Translations under genes and position numbers: made by a program
In this document: piece by piece, positions 27,548 through 36,545 of the stretch
Numbering within the stretch: the stretch's first letter is position 1
Layout of the letters: each line of letters opens with the position of its first letter
Origin: Bacteroidales bacterium
GTDB lineage: Bacteria > Bacteroidota > Bacteroidia > Bacteroidales > Muribaculaceae
DNA: 64,000 bases
Direction of reading: 5' to 3'
Assembly (NCBI GenBank): GCA_014800245.1
Contig: JAAVGM010000038.1
Location: 1 to 64,000 of the forward strand
The notes under the pieces: model-generated
What the model saw: only the letters and a program-made list of their open reading frames with translations
Told to the model about the DNA's origin: nothing
The model's database searches: none

Positions 27548-30250
27548 ATGAAAATCTTCAAAAAAACTTTATGCAGCGTTGCTCTGACACTCTCTCTTCT
27601 TGGGGCCGGGCTACGTGCCAATGCCATTCCTGCTATTCCGGAACCAATTAAAATTACACAACCTGACGGATCAGTTATCACCCTTTGCATGCATGGTGAT
27701 GAATCCGGATTTATGATAACGACCCCTGACAATCTCCCTGTACTGAAAAACACAGATGGAATATATGAGTATGCCAATCCGTGGGACGCTTCCCAATGCA
27801 GCGGTATGCGAGTCTCTGATATAGATATGCGTACAGCCGCCGAGAAAAAGTGGATTTCCACTTCCGGTATCCTCTCAGCACCCACACATGTGGTGAGCAA
27901 TCGTTATGCAGTCAGCCGCAAGGCTCCTCACAATCCTGCAAAGGTCAAAATATCCAACTACCCCACGATTGGCAGGCATAAAGCCCTTGTCGTGCTGGTG
28001 GAGTATGCCGACAGGCAATTCACGACAATGGATGATCCATGGGAATATTACAACGGTATGCTAAATGAACCGGGTTTTACATTTAAGAACGGTGCCAATG
28101 GCTCAGCACGCGATTTCTATCTCGATAGTTCAGGTGGTCTCTTTGATCCCGATTTTGTGGTTGTGGGACCTGTGCAACTCCCGGGGACTTTGGAATTTTA
28201 TGGCGCCGACACTAATAATACTCTTGACCCAAATGCCTGGCAGATGGTGGTAGACGCATGTAATGCCATTGATGAAGAGGTTGATTTCTCGGAATTTGAC
28301 GCTGACAATGATGGATATGTTGATAGCATATATTTCTTCTACGCAGGGTTTGGCGAAGCAGACAGTAATAACGGTGACTCAATATGGCCTCACAACGGTC
28401 TGTTGAAAGATAACTGGGGAGTTGAGTTGGTACTTGATGGCAAGATAATTAATAATTATGCCTGCAGTAATGAGATACGTTTCAACTCCGCTCCTCAATG
28501 GCTTCCGGTGGGCATCGGCACATTCGTGCATGAGTTCGGACATGTGCTTGGAATAGCAGATCACTATGATACACGTTATTCATCCGGTAGAATCGGAGTG
28601 GAGCAATGGGACACCATGGCAGCTGCTTCATACAATAATAATCAAAACACGCCTCCATCTTTCTCCGCATTTGAGCGTGCTGAGTTAGGGTGGATCCAAC
28701 TTACTGAGATTGACCCTCTGCAGGAAGGCGTGTTGAGTGTGCCCGTGCTGACAGGAGAAGATCCTCAGGCATTAGTTGTCAGAGTGCCCGATGAAGAAAT
28801 AAACGAATATTTTATTATTGAGCGTCGTAATAAGTCAGGGTGGGACTCATACCTCCCCGCCGAAGGTGTACTGGTGTGGCATATAGATATGGTAGATGAA
28901 TTATGGTATAACAACAGCATAAACAATGACCCCGTCCACCAGCATATTGACATTGTGGAAGCTGACCGAACGGAAAACGCAAGCAGTTTTCATGGCGATG
29001 TATTTCCCGGCTCCGGGAAAGTCACCTCATTTGATTTCCATACATGGAGCGGAGAAAAATTGTTCTCTTTTGATCATGTGGAACAATTGCCTGAGGAGAC
29101 TTTGATAATATTAGGTGAGACAAACTTCATACCTGTTACGCCGGATCTGCATATAACTAATGTTCACGGCACATCTTTTAATATTGCATGGGTTCCAGAC
29201 AATGATGTCCTCGGCTATACACTATCCGTATTTGACTCTACGGGAGAAAAACTTAAAGATTTCTCAGAGTTGGTTTTAGACGAGGCTAAGGATATGGAAA
29301 TTACAGGACTGTCCCCCACATCGGAATATAAAGTGGAGGTCGTAGCCTGTGCCGGGTCTTATCGTTCTGATCCTGCTATAGTCAGTGTGACAACCGGGCC
29401 GCTCGAATTTTTCGAGAGAGAACCTCAGAATTTAGTGATAAGTTTTCTTGGAGATGGAAGTTTTGCTGCATCATGGGATGTATTGGAAGGTGCCATTGAT
29501 TACGAAGTAACTCTTTATCATATGGAATACGGGGAGTCGACAATTTATTCTTACGGGTTTGATGATGGGATAGGAGGTATGCCCATAGGATGGTCCACCA
29601 ACTCTTCAAAGACTTCAAAACCCGTGTTTGGTGAGAAATCTCCGGCTCTTCAGCTTGCAAAAGATGGCGATTGGTTTGAGATTTCTTATCCAGGATCTGA
29701 GATAGACTTATTGGAATTTTATCAGTTCTCCCAGATAAATTCCAACAATCTCAAAGTTGAGGGTTTCAATAGTGATGGAAAAGTGATTATGGAGTGTTCG
29801 ATTTCGGTATCATCGGAAGGTGTTGTTGAAAGTAAAGTGATCCCGGAAACTGTTGAGCGTGTGCGCATCACCTTTGAAAGAGCAGGAGGATATGTAGTGA
29901 TTGATGATGTGAGAGTAGGTTTACGTACTCTTGAGGGTGTGCCATGCGAACCCTTTGTATCAATGTCAACTTCGGGAATGACCACAATGGAGATTGATGG
30001 ATTGAATGATGACGCAGACTATGGTTTGGTTGTGATAGGACGCAATGCCTCAGAAATGTCACGCCCGTCTGAAATGCTGCGTTTCATTCCTTCTGCTGTT
30101 GAATCAGGGATGACACTGTTAACAACATCAGATAATGCAATAGAGGAATGGTTTGATCTGTCAGGAAAAAGAGTGACTAAGGAAAATCTCCATCCCGGAA
30201 TTTATATAATCCGAAAAGGCACAGAAGCTAAAAGAGTAATAATGAAATGA
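27548..30250 (+). CDS. Secreted M6-family metalloprotease with T9SS-like sorting domain
   Basis: A 900-residue protein. Signal peptide 1-26. The M6 (immune inhibitor A-like) catalytic domain runs to about 520 with the zinc site VHEFGHVLGIADHYDT (H328, E329, H332). Fibronectin-type domains follow (about 530-630), then a jelly-roll-like region, a second fibronectin-like stretch and a sorting domain (WFDLSGKRVTKENLHPGIYI...VIMK). It is expected to be exported through the outer membrane and act on extracellular proteins. A deleted paralogue is at 16991. Confidence 0.92.
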   Translation: MKIFKKTLCSVALTLSLLGAGLRANAIPAIPEPIKITQPDGSVITLCMHGDESGFMITTPDNLPVLKNTDGIYEYANPWDASQCSGMRVSDIDMRTAAEKKWISTSGILSAPTHVVSNRYAVSRKAPHNPAKVKISNYPTIGRHKALVVLVEYADRQFTTMDDPWEYYNGMLNEPGFTFKNGANGSARDFYLDSSGGLFDPDFVVVGPVQLPGTLEFYGADTNNTLDPNAWQMVVDACNAIDEEVDFSEFDADNDGYVDSIYFFYAGFGEADSNNGDSIWPHNGLLKDNWGVELVLDGKIINNYACSNEIRFNSAPQWLPVGIGTFVHEFGHVLGIADHYDTRYSSGRIGVEQWDTMAAASYNNNQNTPPSFSAFERAELGWIQLTEIDPLQEGVLSVPVLTGEDPQALVVRVPDEEINEYFIIERRNKSGWDSYLPAEGVLVWHIDMVDELWYNNSINNDPVHQHIDIVEADRTENASSFHGDVFPGSGKVTSFDFHTWSGEKLFSFDHVEQLPEETLIILGETNFIPVTPDLHITNVHGTSFNIAWVPDNDVLGYTLSVFDSTGEKLKDFSELVLDEAKDMEITGLSPTSEYKVEVVACAGSYRSDPAIVSVTTGPLEFFEREPQNLVISFLGDGSFAASWDVLEGAIDYEVTLYHMEYGESTIYSYGFDDGIGGMPIGWSTNSSKTSKPVFGEKSPALQLAKDGDWFEISYPGSEIDLLEFYQFSQINSNNLKVEGFNSDGKVIMECSISVSSEGVVESKVIPETVERVRITFERAGGYVVIDDVRVGLRTLEGVPCEPFVSMSTSGMTTMEIDGLNDDADYGLVVIGRNASEMSRPSEMLRFIPSAVESGMTLLTTSDNAIEEWFDLSGKRVTKENLHPGIYIIRKGTEAKRVIMK

Positions 30251-30404
30251 TGTATAATGATGGTTTTATAACCAATGCAGTGTCGGTCTCCTGTGAAGGG
30301 GGCCGATTCTGCTTCTGGATATAGGGGGAATAATAAGAAAATGAAGAGCGATGTTAGTAAATCTATTCCTGTATTTTTAAAATATAAATATTTCAATGTT
30401 TTAA

Positions 30405-30438
30405 ATTCCCGATTTTTTAAAGTTAAAAAATCGGGAAT
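30405..30438 (+). promoter_or_regulatory. Palindrome upstream of the second secreted gene
   Basis: A 16-bp perfect inverted repeat (30405-30420 with 30423-30438) shares ATTCCCGATTTT with the palindrome at 27440. Its centre is about 49 bp before the -7 box at 30470. It lies 155 bp after the M6 stop codon. Confidence 0.65.
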
Positions 30439-30469
30439 CAACAAATTTTAAATTAATTACCATCCTGTC

Positions 30470-30477
30470 TAATTTTG
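30470..30477 (+). promoter_or_regulatory. -7 box of the YD-like secreted gene
   Basis: TAATTTTG, a full TAnnTTTG match, 65 bp before the start codon. Confidence 0.6.
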
Positions 30478-30542
30478 CAACCGTATAAATTAATTACGCC
30501 TCCCCCTCTACTCTCAACTATAAACCCTAAACCAAATTAAAA

Positions 30543-32477
30543 ATGAAAACGAATTTTACCAAAGTCGGATTCGCATGTCTGATAGCCGGAATTGCTTTCA
30601 GCACAGCATCAGCCGACAAAATGGGAAACATTGAGTTCCCCGGCTTCACAAAGCGTATTGAGGGTCGTCAGCCCGCAAAGGAAGTTAACACACGTGTGCT
30701 TCCAAAAGATCCAACAGTGGCTCTTAAGAAAAAAGCTACACAGCAGCAAACAAAGTCATGCTTCGTAGGTTGGAATACTCAAAACCCCGCGATGCCCAAC
30801 TTAGTGGCTAAAGTCAATGAGGTCGGAGAAAAGATGGACTCTGTCGTGGGAACTTATCTCACAGGTAAGCTAATGAGCAAACAGACATTTGAGTTTACGG
30901 AAAATGGTAGCCCACTTGAGTGCCGCAATTATGTTCCTTCAGCCGATGGGAAGACTTTTGAATATGCCGGTCATTACGAATATGAATATGATTCTAAAGG
31001 ACGTGTTATCTCAGCGGAAAACGTTGATGTCCGCTACCCTGGTTCTTCCCAACGCATGGAATATGGATATGCCGGTGATTCCCATACACCAAATCTTCAG
31101 ATAGCATATCTTATGGGTGAGGAAGATGATTGGACTCCTTTCCAGAAAGGGGCATATACCTTAGATGCCAACGATAACACTACCGAGGAACTCTATTATT
31201 TATGGAGTGATGAAGTCAATGACTGGGTACCGGTTATGAAAAATGTGGCAACCTACAATGAAATGAATTATCTTACCTCCTATTTCCCCTTCATCTGGGA
31301 TGCGGATGTAAATGACTGGGTGGGTAACACTCAGGGGTATTATGGGGGGCAGAGCTTCGAATATACCCAGAATGGCGATGATGCACTGCAGGTAGACTAT
31401 GAATGGCAGGACGGTAAATGGGTAGCATATTTCAAATCCGTATATACTTATAATGATGCTGCCCTTCGCATTCGTAAAGATCGTCTCTATTGGAACCGTG
31501 AAAAGCAGGATTGGTCAGGCGCAGAAACCTGGGGACCCTGGGGTGATACTAAGTATAACGAATATGAAACGTATGCCTACGATGAATATGGACGTAATAC
31601 TGAACTCAATGTTTTCACAAGTAAGAGTGGTGAATATAAGAATTACTATAGACAGACGTTTACATATGCTCTGTTGGAAAACGGTGATACGGAGAAAATG
31701 GAACTTAACGGTTCTGTCTACAATGATGGAACATTTGCTCCATATGGCAAAACAATACAACACTTCAATAAATTTGGATCCGAGACTTACTATATTTTAT
31801 ACAGAGGTTCAGAAGAAGAGTGGATTCCTCAGCAAGAAGAAATACGTTATTTGGATGAATATAACTGGTTCCTTGGTGGAGACTATTATGGCTATTTTAA
31901 TGGTGAGCGGAAACCTACTTCTAAAGAACGCTTCTATTATGCTGATGACTTTGACCCTACTCTTCCTTATGAAACCCCCTATGAGGGTCGTCACTGGGTA
32001 GGTGGCGGTTCTGAAGAGGATGGGGGATGGAGACTCAAACATGTCGACAGCTTCACATGGGGTCCCCGTGACGTGATGATTGGTTATGCCAATTATGATT
32101 ACCTCCAGTCTGACGGTAATAAGACAGAGGGTTGGGACGTAGAATATGACTTCTCCGTAAATATGGAAGATGTATTCATGTGGCCCGATCCAAATAAAGG
32201 AAGACCATATTTTGAAAACAAGACTATTGAGAGCAACACCTACTATAATCCCCAATACTGGAATGGGAGTGACGAATGGACACCTGAAATTTCTTACAAT
32301 TTCAAATATTACTATTCTCCCCGTTCAACAAATGGCATTGATACGGTAGCCGTTCCTGAGGGCGTTGTAGAGACAGAACGTTACGACCTTATGGGGCACC
32401 GTCTCTCAGAGCCTACAACAGGCATTAACATCGTGCGGTATTCAGATGGCTCTTCAAAAAAAGTTATGGTGAAATAA
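30543..32477 (+). CDS. Secreted YD-repeat-like protein with T9SS-like sorting domain (second copy)
   Basis: A 644-residue protein with a signal peptide (1-24). Repeated strands of YEYDSKGRV and YAYDEYGRN type alternate with Trp-rich segments (DVNDWVG, KQDWSG). The end (YDLMGHRLSEPTTGINIVRYSDG...VMVK) is a T9SS type A-like sorting signal. It is homologous to 20047-21924. The M6 protease lies directly upstream with its own transcription signals between, so the two are coregulated rather than one operon. Confidence 0.82.
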   Translation: MKTNFTKVGFACLIAGIAFSTASADKMGNIEFPGFTKRIEGRQPAKEVNTRVLPKDPTVALKKKATQQQTKSCFVGWNTQNPAMPNLVAKVNEVGEKMDSVVGTYLTGKLMSKQTFEFTENGSPLECRNYVPSADGKTFEYAGHYEYEYDSKGRVISAENVDVRYPGSSQRMEYGYAGDSHTPNLQIAYLMGEEDDWTPFQKGAYTLDANDNTTEELYYLWSDEVNDWVPVMKNVATYNEMNYLTSYFPFIWDADVNDWVGNTQGYYGGQSFEYTQNGDDALQVDYEWQDGKWVAYFKSVYTYNDAALRIRKDRLYWNREKQDWSGAETWGPWGDTKYNEYETYAYDEYGRNTELNVFTSKSGEYKNYYRQTFTYALLENGDTEKMELNGSVYNDGTFAPYGKTIQHFNKFGSETYYILYRGSEEEWIPQQEEIRYLDEYNWFLGGDYYGYFNGERKPTSKERFYYADDFDPTLPYETPYEGRHWVGGGSEEDGGWRLKHVDSFTWGPRDVMIGYANYDYLQSDGNKTEGWDVEYDFSVNMEDVFMWPDPNKGRPYFENKTIESNTYYNPQYWNGSDEWTPEISYNFKYYYSPRSTNGIDTVAVPEGVVETERYDLMGHRLSEPTTGINIVRYSDGSSKKVMVK

Positions 32478-32511
32478 CATCTCGTTCATCATCCAACACA
32501 TAAACAACTCA

Positions 32512-32555
32512 GAATAATGCGAGCTGGGAAATTAATCCTGGGTCGCATTATTCTA
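32512..32555 (+). terminator. Terminator after the YD-like secreted gene
   Basis: AGAATAATGCGA and TCGCATTATTCT form a 12-bp stem with a 20-nt loop, 35 bp after the stop codon. The T-rich stretch is weak. Confidence 0.6.
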
Positions 32556-32901
32556 TATATCAAGAAGAAATCATCATCTTATGACAAAGATAATTTGTAG
32601 CAGCAAGATCTCGCCGATGACCGTCCTGATGATTTTTTCCTGCATAAATCATAATAGATATTGTCTTCTGAGCAGCTAATATAATGAAGTTGTTTAAACT
32701 TATTTTTAGATGTTAATAATGCAGTAAAATAATTAAAATATAGCACATTTTGAGGATACCCCCTTTTATAAAAACTACTTGTTAACATACTTTAACATTG
32801 AATTTCAGAACAAAACAGCAACTCCCTCTGTTTATATATACGAAAAGTAAATCGTTTCATGATGTTAGGTTAGTTTAGTTAAAAGTATTATGAAAAACAA
32901 T

Positions 32902-32933
32902 GAAAGCGACTGATCGGGAGATTAGTCGCTTTC
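32902..32933 (-). terminator. Hairpin in a 560-bp gene-free stretch
   Basis: 14-bp arms with one wobble (32902-32915 with 32920-32933); T-rich sequence follows on the minus strand. The rest of 32556-33019 is AT-rich and shows no gene I can support. Confidence 0.45.
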
Positions 32934-33019
32934 GTGTATATAATAGCTTAAAGTTTTGAATTAGCTGATCTTTTAGAATAAAACTGTTGTTCATTCTTGT
33001 ATCTATTAGATTTATTTAT

Positions 33020-33027
33020 TAATTTTG
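33020..33027 (+). promoter_or_regulatory. -7 box for the GNAT pair
   Basis: TAATTTTG, 12 bp before ATG 33039. It excludes the longer reading from 32997 as the true start. Confidence 0.6.
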
Positions 33028-33038
33028 AGAAAAAAGTT

Positions 33039-33236
33039 ATGATACGCTCAATACCTAATCCGCCAATGGATAAAGAAGATATAGCTCGATTCCGGTCTCA
33101 GCTGGAAAAACATCTACGTGGCAATCTGTCTGCAGAGGAACAGCAGCAAGCAGAACATAGAAGAGAAAGAGCAAAAGAAAATGTTAAACGAATCTTAGCA
33201 AATTGTGGCGGTAAAAATCCCATCCTTGGATATTGA
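33039..33236 (+). CDS. Small helical protein, possible antitoxin
   Basis: A 65-residue, highly charged, mostly helical protein (KEDIARFRSQLEKHL, EEQQQAEHRRERAKENVKRI). Its last 32 bp overlap the start of the GNAT gene, so they are translationally coupled. The size, charge and overlap fit an antitoxin, but it lacks a recognisable RHH (DUF1778) pattern. The start is fixed by the promoter box at 33020. Confidence 0.65.
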   Translation: MIRSIPNPPMDKEDIARFRSQLEKHLRGNLSAEEQQQAEHRRERAKENVKRILANCGGKNPILGY

Positions 33237-33783
33237 TTTCCAAATTAAGCTACTGGCTGAACAGGACTATGATTGTTTGGCACACTTCAATTGTGGGGTA
33301 GAAGATTTAGATAATTTCTTCCATAATGAAATAAAGGATTGTATTGCCCATAATTTTATTGCATGTTATTTTGCATTAACCCCTGATGGAACTATAATTG
33401 CGGCATTCACGCTAATGAATGATGCTGTGATGATTACCGGAAATACTGAGAAAGAAGATTTTATTGACGATTTAAGTTACATATCCACTCCGGAAAAAAT
33501 TAATTTCTTTATTCGCCAGACCTCCTTCCCGGCCATAAACATAGGTCATTTAGGAATATCATCAGAATATCAAGGAAGGGGGATAGGGACAGCTATAATA
33601 GATTTTGTTGCACAGACATTTGCGACTTATAGACAAGCAGGATGTCAGTTTATTACGGTGGATGCCATTAATAATCCCGCTGTAACTAATTTCTATTGTA
33701 CCAATGGATTCTATTTCCAGACCAACCGCGATTTTTATTCTTCTACCAGGCGTATGTATAGAATCTTAAGTGGGGAAAAATAA
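33205..33783 (+). CDS. GNAT acetyltransferase, TacT/AtaT-like
   Basis: A 192-residue protein with a GTG start inside the preceding gene. The N-terminal HFNCGVEDLDNFFHNE pattern is typical of GNAT toxins that acetylate aminoacyl-tRNA (FxCG..xLDxFL). The acetyl-CoA loop is SSEYQGRGIGTAIIDF, followed by FITVDAINNPAVTNFYCTNGF. A toxin role is inferred from these features and the overlapping small gene; a metabolic acetyltransferase remains possible. Confidence 0.8.
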   Translation: MAVKIPSLDIDFQIKLLAEQDYDCLAHFNCGVEDLDNFFHNEIKDCIAHNFIACYFALTPDGTIIAAFTLMNDAVMITGNTEKEDFIDDLSYISTPEKINFFIRQTSFPAINIGHLGISSEYQGRGIGTAIIDFVAQTFATYRQAGCQFITVDAINNPAVTNFYCTNGFYFQTNRDFYSSTRRMYRILSGEK

Positions 33784-33973
33784 ATCTATTATCCTTAATA
33801 TTCCCCATATAAGTTATGGATTCAAGTTTTTCAAGTATCTTGAAATCGCAGAATTAAAAAGAAGGATCACCAAACTATCGCAGAAATAAAAAATAAGATG
33901 ATAGTGGAATCGAAAGCTTGCGCTTTAAGGAATTATCCCAGAATGATACTCAAGTTTAATAATCGAATTCCGT

Positions 33974-34110
33974 TGTCGTTCCGAGAAATTTCCCCAAACC
34001 GATAGGTTTGAAGTTCCGCCCACAGTGGATGATTTATAAAAAAGTTCTGTGAAAGTTTGGAGATCATTCTCTCCGTTCTGCGAGTAAAACCACCTAAGAA
34101 ACTCAAATAT
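33974..34110 (+). repeat. 137-bp direct repeat, copy 1
   Basis: Same length and nearly the same sequence as 36268-36404, same orientation. Shared marks are GAGAAATTTCCCCAAACCGA, CCCACAGTGGATGATTTAT and CCTAAGAAACT. It ends exactly at the hipA stop codon (34111). Confidence 0.9.
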
Positions 34111-35388
34111 TTAACTTTCCAAGTCATTAATTCTCGACTTAATCTCTTTTTCAATCAAAGAGATCCATTTCTCTCCAACCCCGGCTTTGGTTCCGAATTC
34201 ACGATAACGGATGGCTATGGCAATAGCATCCTTTATAATAGACTCACTCTCCTTAATGGCAAGCTCATCGGCAATAGACAGAAAATCTTCATAGGATATA
34301 TTCTCAACATTTCCATTAATTGTCATGCTGTGGCGATTCATATATGCCGGAGCATTCGGATCAATAGTAAAAGTGAAATCGTAGGCAGGAGATGTGTGCC
34401 ACACTCCATCCATACTCATTATGAAACTGAAATTCTTGTTATGATCATCAACATTGCCGCATACGACATTCATAATCATTTGAAGAAACAACATCCTTAT
34501 TTCTGAAGGGGGTATTCCGATTGAAACGGCAGTCTTGAAGAGATCTTCATAACTATCAGAATTAGGAGCCATCGCTGCCAAGGTCTGTATGTGTAACTTC
34601 AAATCCCCTTTTCTGTCGAAACGCTCAGTTAGGAAATGACTCTCTTGGCCTGTTTCCAAAAGCATGGAAGGCATCATCTTCAAGCCAGCTTCCTGTGCCA
34701 TGAGATAATAGCTGTATTCTATCCTTGTGGTCGGCTGATTCAGATGTTCGTCAAATTTGATGATCATTGGAACATAGCCCGGTTCCGGTGCATTCACTTG
34801 ACCCGAATAACATTCCTTGGTCTCAGGATTTATATTTATCACAGCTTTCGGACGCCTACCCCCGGCTGATGTCCCCACTTTAAAAAGACTCTCTATCGCA
34901 AAATCCCCACTCAACCGGGTGTGAAATCCCCTTGCCTCATCCATCACTTGCGACGCAAGATGCGACAATTCCTTTATCTCCACTTTAAAGGGCGACTCAA
35001 AATGATCAGAGGCAGGCGGAAGAAATTCAAGAGCTCCCATCCCTCTGCGCCCAACGTATGCCAACAGATCAAGTGGTGTGATCTGCTTCATGCTGATATT
35101 GTGTTGAGTAGCCCATTCCCGAAACACAGTATGTCCCCAATGGTCGGGAAGAGAATCGGCTATGAACGAAGGTAGCCCGGCAAAAAGCTTCCCGGATTCA
35201 GGGAATATCGGCAATCCATTCTGAGCGGCTAAACCTGTTATCGATCCCCTTAACGGAGCTATATCATAACCTTTCTTCACAAACTCCGGATCAAAATAAA
35301 AGAGATACTCTTCCGTGTATTTCTTTTTAGCAGATATGATCGTTCCCACTTTCATATCCCATAAAAATATGTCAAGGCTTTTTAGCAT
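34111..35388 (-). CDS. hipA: HipA-family serine/threonine kinase toxin
   Basis: A 425-residue, full-length HipA. The N-terminal part has GLPSFIADSLPDHWGH; the glycine-rich loop is GTSAGGRRPKAVI; the kinase core has IIKFDEH, the catalytic loop NVVCGNVDDHNKNFSF (Asp near 310) and the metal-binding SPAYDFTFT. HipA kinases phosphorylate translation factors such as GltX and induce dormancy. Its start overlaps the antitoxin gene by 17 nt. Confidence 0.93.
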   Translation of the reverse strand: MLKSLDIFLWDMKVGTIISAKKKYTEEYLFYFDPEFVKKGYDIAPLRGSITGLAAQNGLPIFPESGKLFAGLPSFIADSLPDHWGHTVFREWATQHNISMKQITPLDLLAYVGRRGMGALEFLPPASDHFESPFKVEIKELSHLASQVMDEARGFHTRLSGDFAIESLFKVGTSAGGRRPKAVININPETKECYSGQVNAPEPGYVPMIIKFDEHLNQPTTRIEYSYYLMAQEAGLKMMPSMLLETGQESHFLTERFDRKGDLKLHIQTLAAMAPNSDSYEDLFKTAVSIGIPPSEIRMLFLQMIMNVVCGNVDDHNKNFSFIMSMDGVWHTSPAYDFTFTIDPNAPAYMNRHSMTINGNVENISYEDFLSIADELAIKESESIIKDAIAIAIRYREFGTKAGVGEKWISLIEKEIKSRINDLES

Positions 35389-35698
35389 TATCCTTTCTTC
35401 TTACACGTTTGGGGATTAGTTTATTTATCTCGCGAAGTGCCAATGGCGCCACAGGCAATTCCGGAATCGCCTCCATAAGTCTCTCCTCAAGCCCGGCCAC
35501 TCGCAATAGGGAGATGAAATTGCCTAAAGTTAGATTTGCATTCTTCCCTTGTTCAAAACGGGATATAGTGGTATAGCCCACTCCCGATTTCTCCGCCAAC
35601 TCCCTCTGGCTCATTCTCATGGCCAGGCGATATTGCTTCAATCTATCCGCCAAGACCTCCATTATCTCCCTATTGGTTATATAATTGGGATTAATCAT
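35372..35698 (-). CDS. hipB: HipB-like XRE-family antitoxin
   Basis: A 108-residue protein from ATG 35698: XRE helix-turn-helix (RLKQYRLAMRMSQRELAEKSG, VGYTTISRFEQGKNANLTLGN) and a basic C-terminal tail. The longer frame from 35758 would run through the promoter and operator and is rejected. It is expected to neutralise HipA and repress the operon at the adjacent inverted repeat. Confidence 0.92.
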   Translation of the reverse strand: MINPNYITNREIMEVLADRLKQYRLAMRMSQRELAEKSGVGYTTISRFEQGKNANLTLGNFISLLRVAGLEERLMEAIPELPVAPLALREINKLIPKRVRRKDNAKKP

Positions 35699-35700
35699 AG

Positions 35701-35754
35701 TTTCATATATGAGTATTTGTTTGCAAATATAATAATAAATACTCATATATGAAA
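35701..35754 (-). promoter_or_regulatory. hipBA promoter with paired operators
   Basis: An 18-bp perfect inverted repeat (35701-35718 with 35737-35754), each arm containing the palindrome TCATATATGA, brackets a -7 box TATATTTG on the minus strand (35724-35731). The arrangement fits autorepression by the HTH antitoxin. Confidence 0.8.
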
Positions 35755-35830
35755 TCATAAATAAGTGTTTAACGATAGTAAATGAATAAATAATTTAAGT
35801 TTCGCAAGCTTCACTTATATGGTAATAAGT

Positions 35831-36125
35831 TTAATTAACTATCCTCAAAAATCCCCAAATCTATAAATAGAGAGCCGAGATACACGTATTATTATTGGGA
35901 TAATTAAAGAAAAAAAGGAATCGCGGGTCTTAATCCATTAAGACTTTTCGCCGAACGCCGGCGGATTTTGTGCGGATCTTTTTATTGTTTATCCTCGCAT
36001 TTTAAATATCGCTGATACAATCATTCGATGATTGTAGTAACGGATTGAAACGGATTTTCGCGGTAGGCTGCGCACAGCATTGATCCGCTCTAATCCGCCT
36101 CTTCAAATTGCGAAGCAATCTGAAC
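35831..36125 (-). repeat. About 290-bp dispersed repeat, copy B
   Basis: Reverse-complement match to 13903-14189. It lies between hipB and the second 137-bp direct repeat. A partial echo of its end (ATCCGC, CGCGATTCCC) occurs at 36190-36245. Confidence 0.85.
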
Positions 36126-36267
36126 TGCGATACCCCTATAATGACTTCCATACACATAATCTCATTGTTTTTAAAAGAAATCAATAAAAAAGATCCGCAC
36201 ACCATCCGCGCCCAACCAAGCCGTGAGGCTTATCCGCGATTCCCTTCAAAATCAATTTTTAATCCTT

Positions 36268-36404
36268 TGTCGTTCTGAGAAATTTCCCCAAACCGACAGG
36301 TTTGAAGTTCCTCCCACAGTGGATGATTTATAAAAAAGTTCTGTGAAAGTTTGGAGATCATTCTCTCCGTTTTGCGAGTAAAATCACCTAAGAAACTTAA
36401 ATTA
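36268..36404 (+). repeat. 137-bp direct repeat, copy 2
   Basis: Second copy of 33974-34110. The pair encloses hipBA and the 290-bp repeat. It lies about 30 bp from the carB terminator. Confidence 0.9.
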
Positions 36405-36432
36405 TTGATAGGATTGAGGATTATTTTATAGA

Positions 36433-36470
36433 AAAAACGAGGGTACAGGCTTTGCCCGAACCCTCGTTTA
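36433..36470 (-). terminator. carB terminator
   Basis: AAACGAGGGT and ACCCTCGTTT pair over 10 bp; on the minus strand six T residues follow (36433-36438). It is 76 bp after the carB stop. Confidence 0.88.
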
Positions 36471-36545
36471 ATAGTAAGTAAAACCGCTCTGCGGTTAGTA
36501 TCAAGATAGTCTCTCGTATTATATCAGTTCTTGTGATAACCCGAT

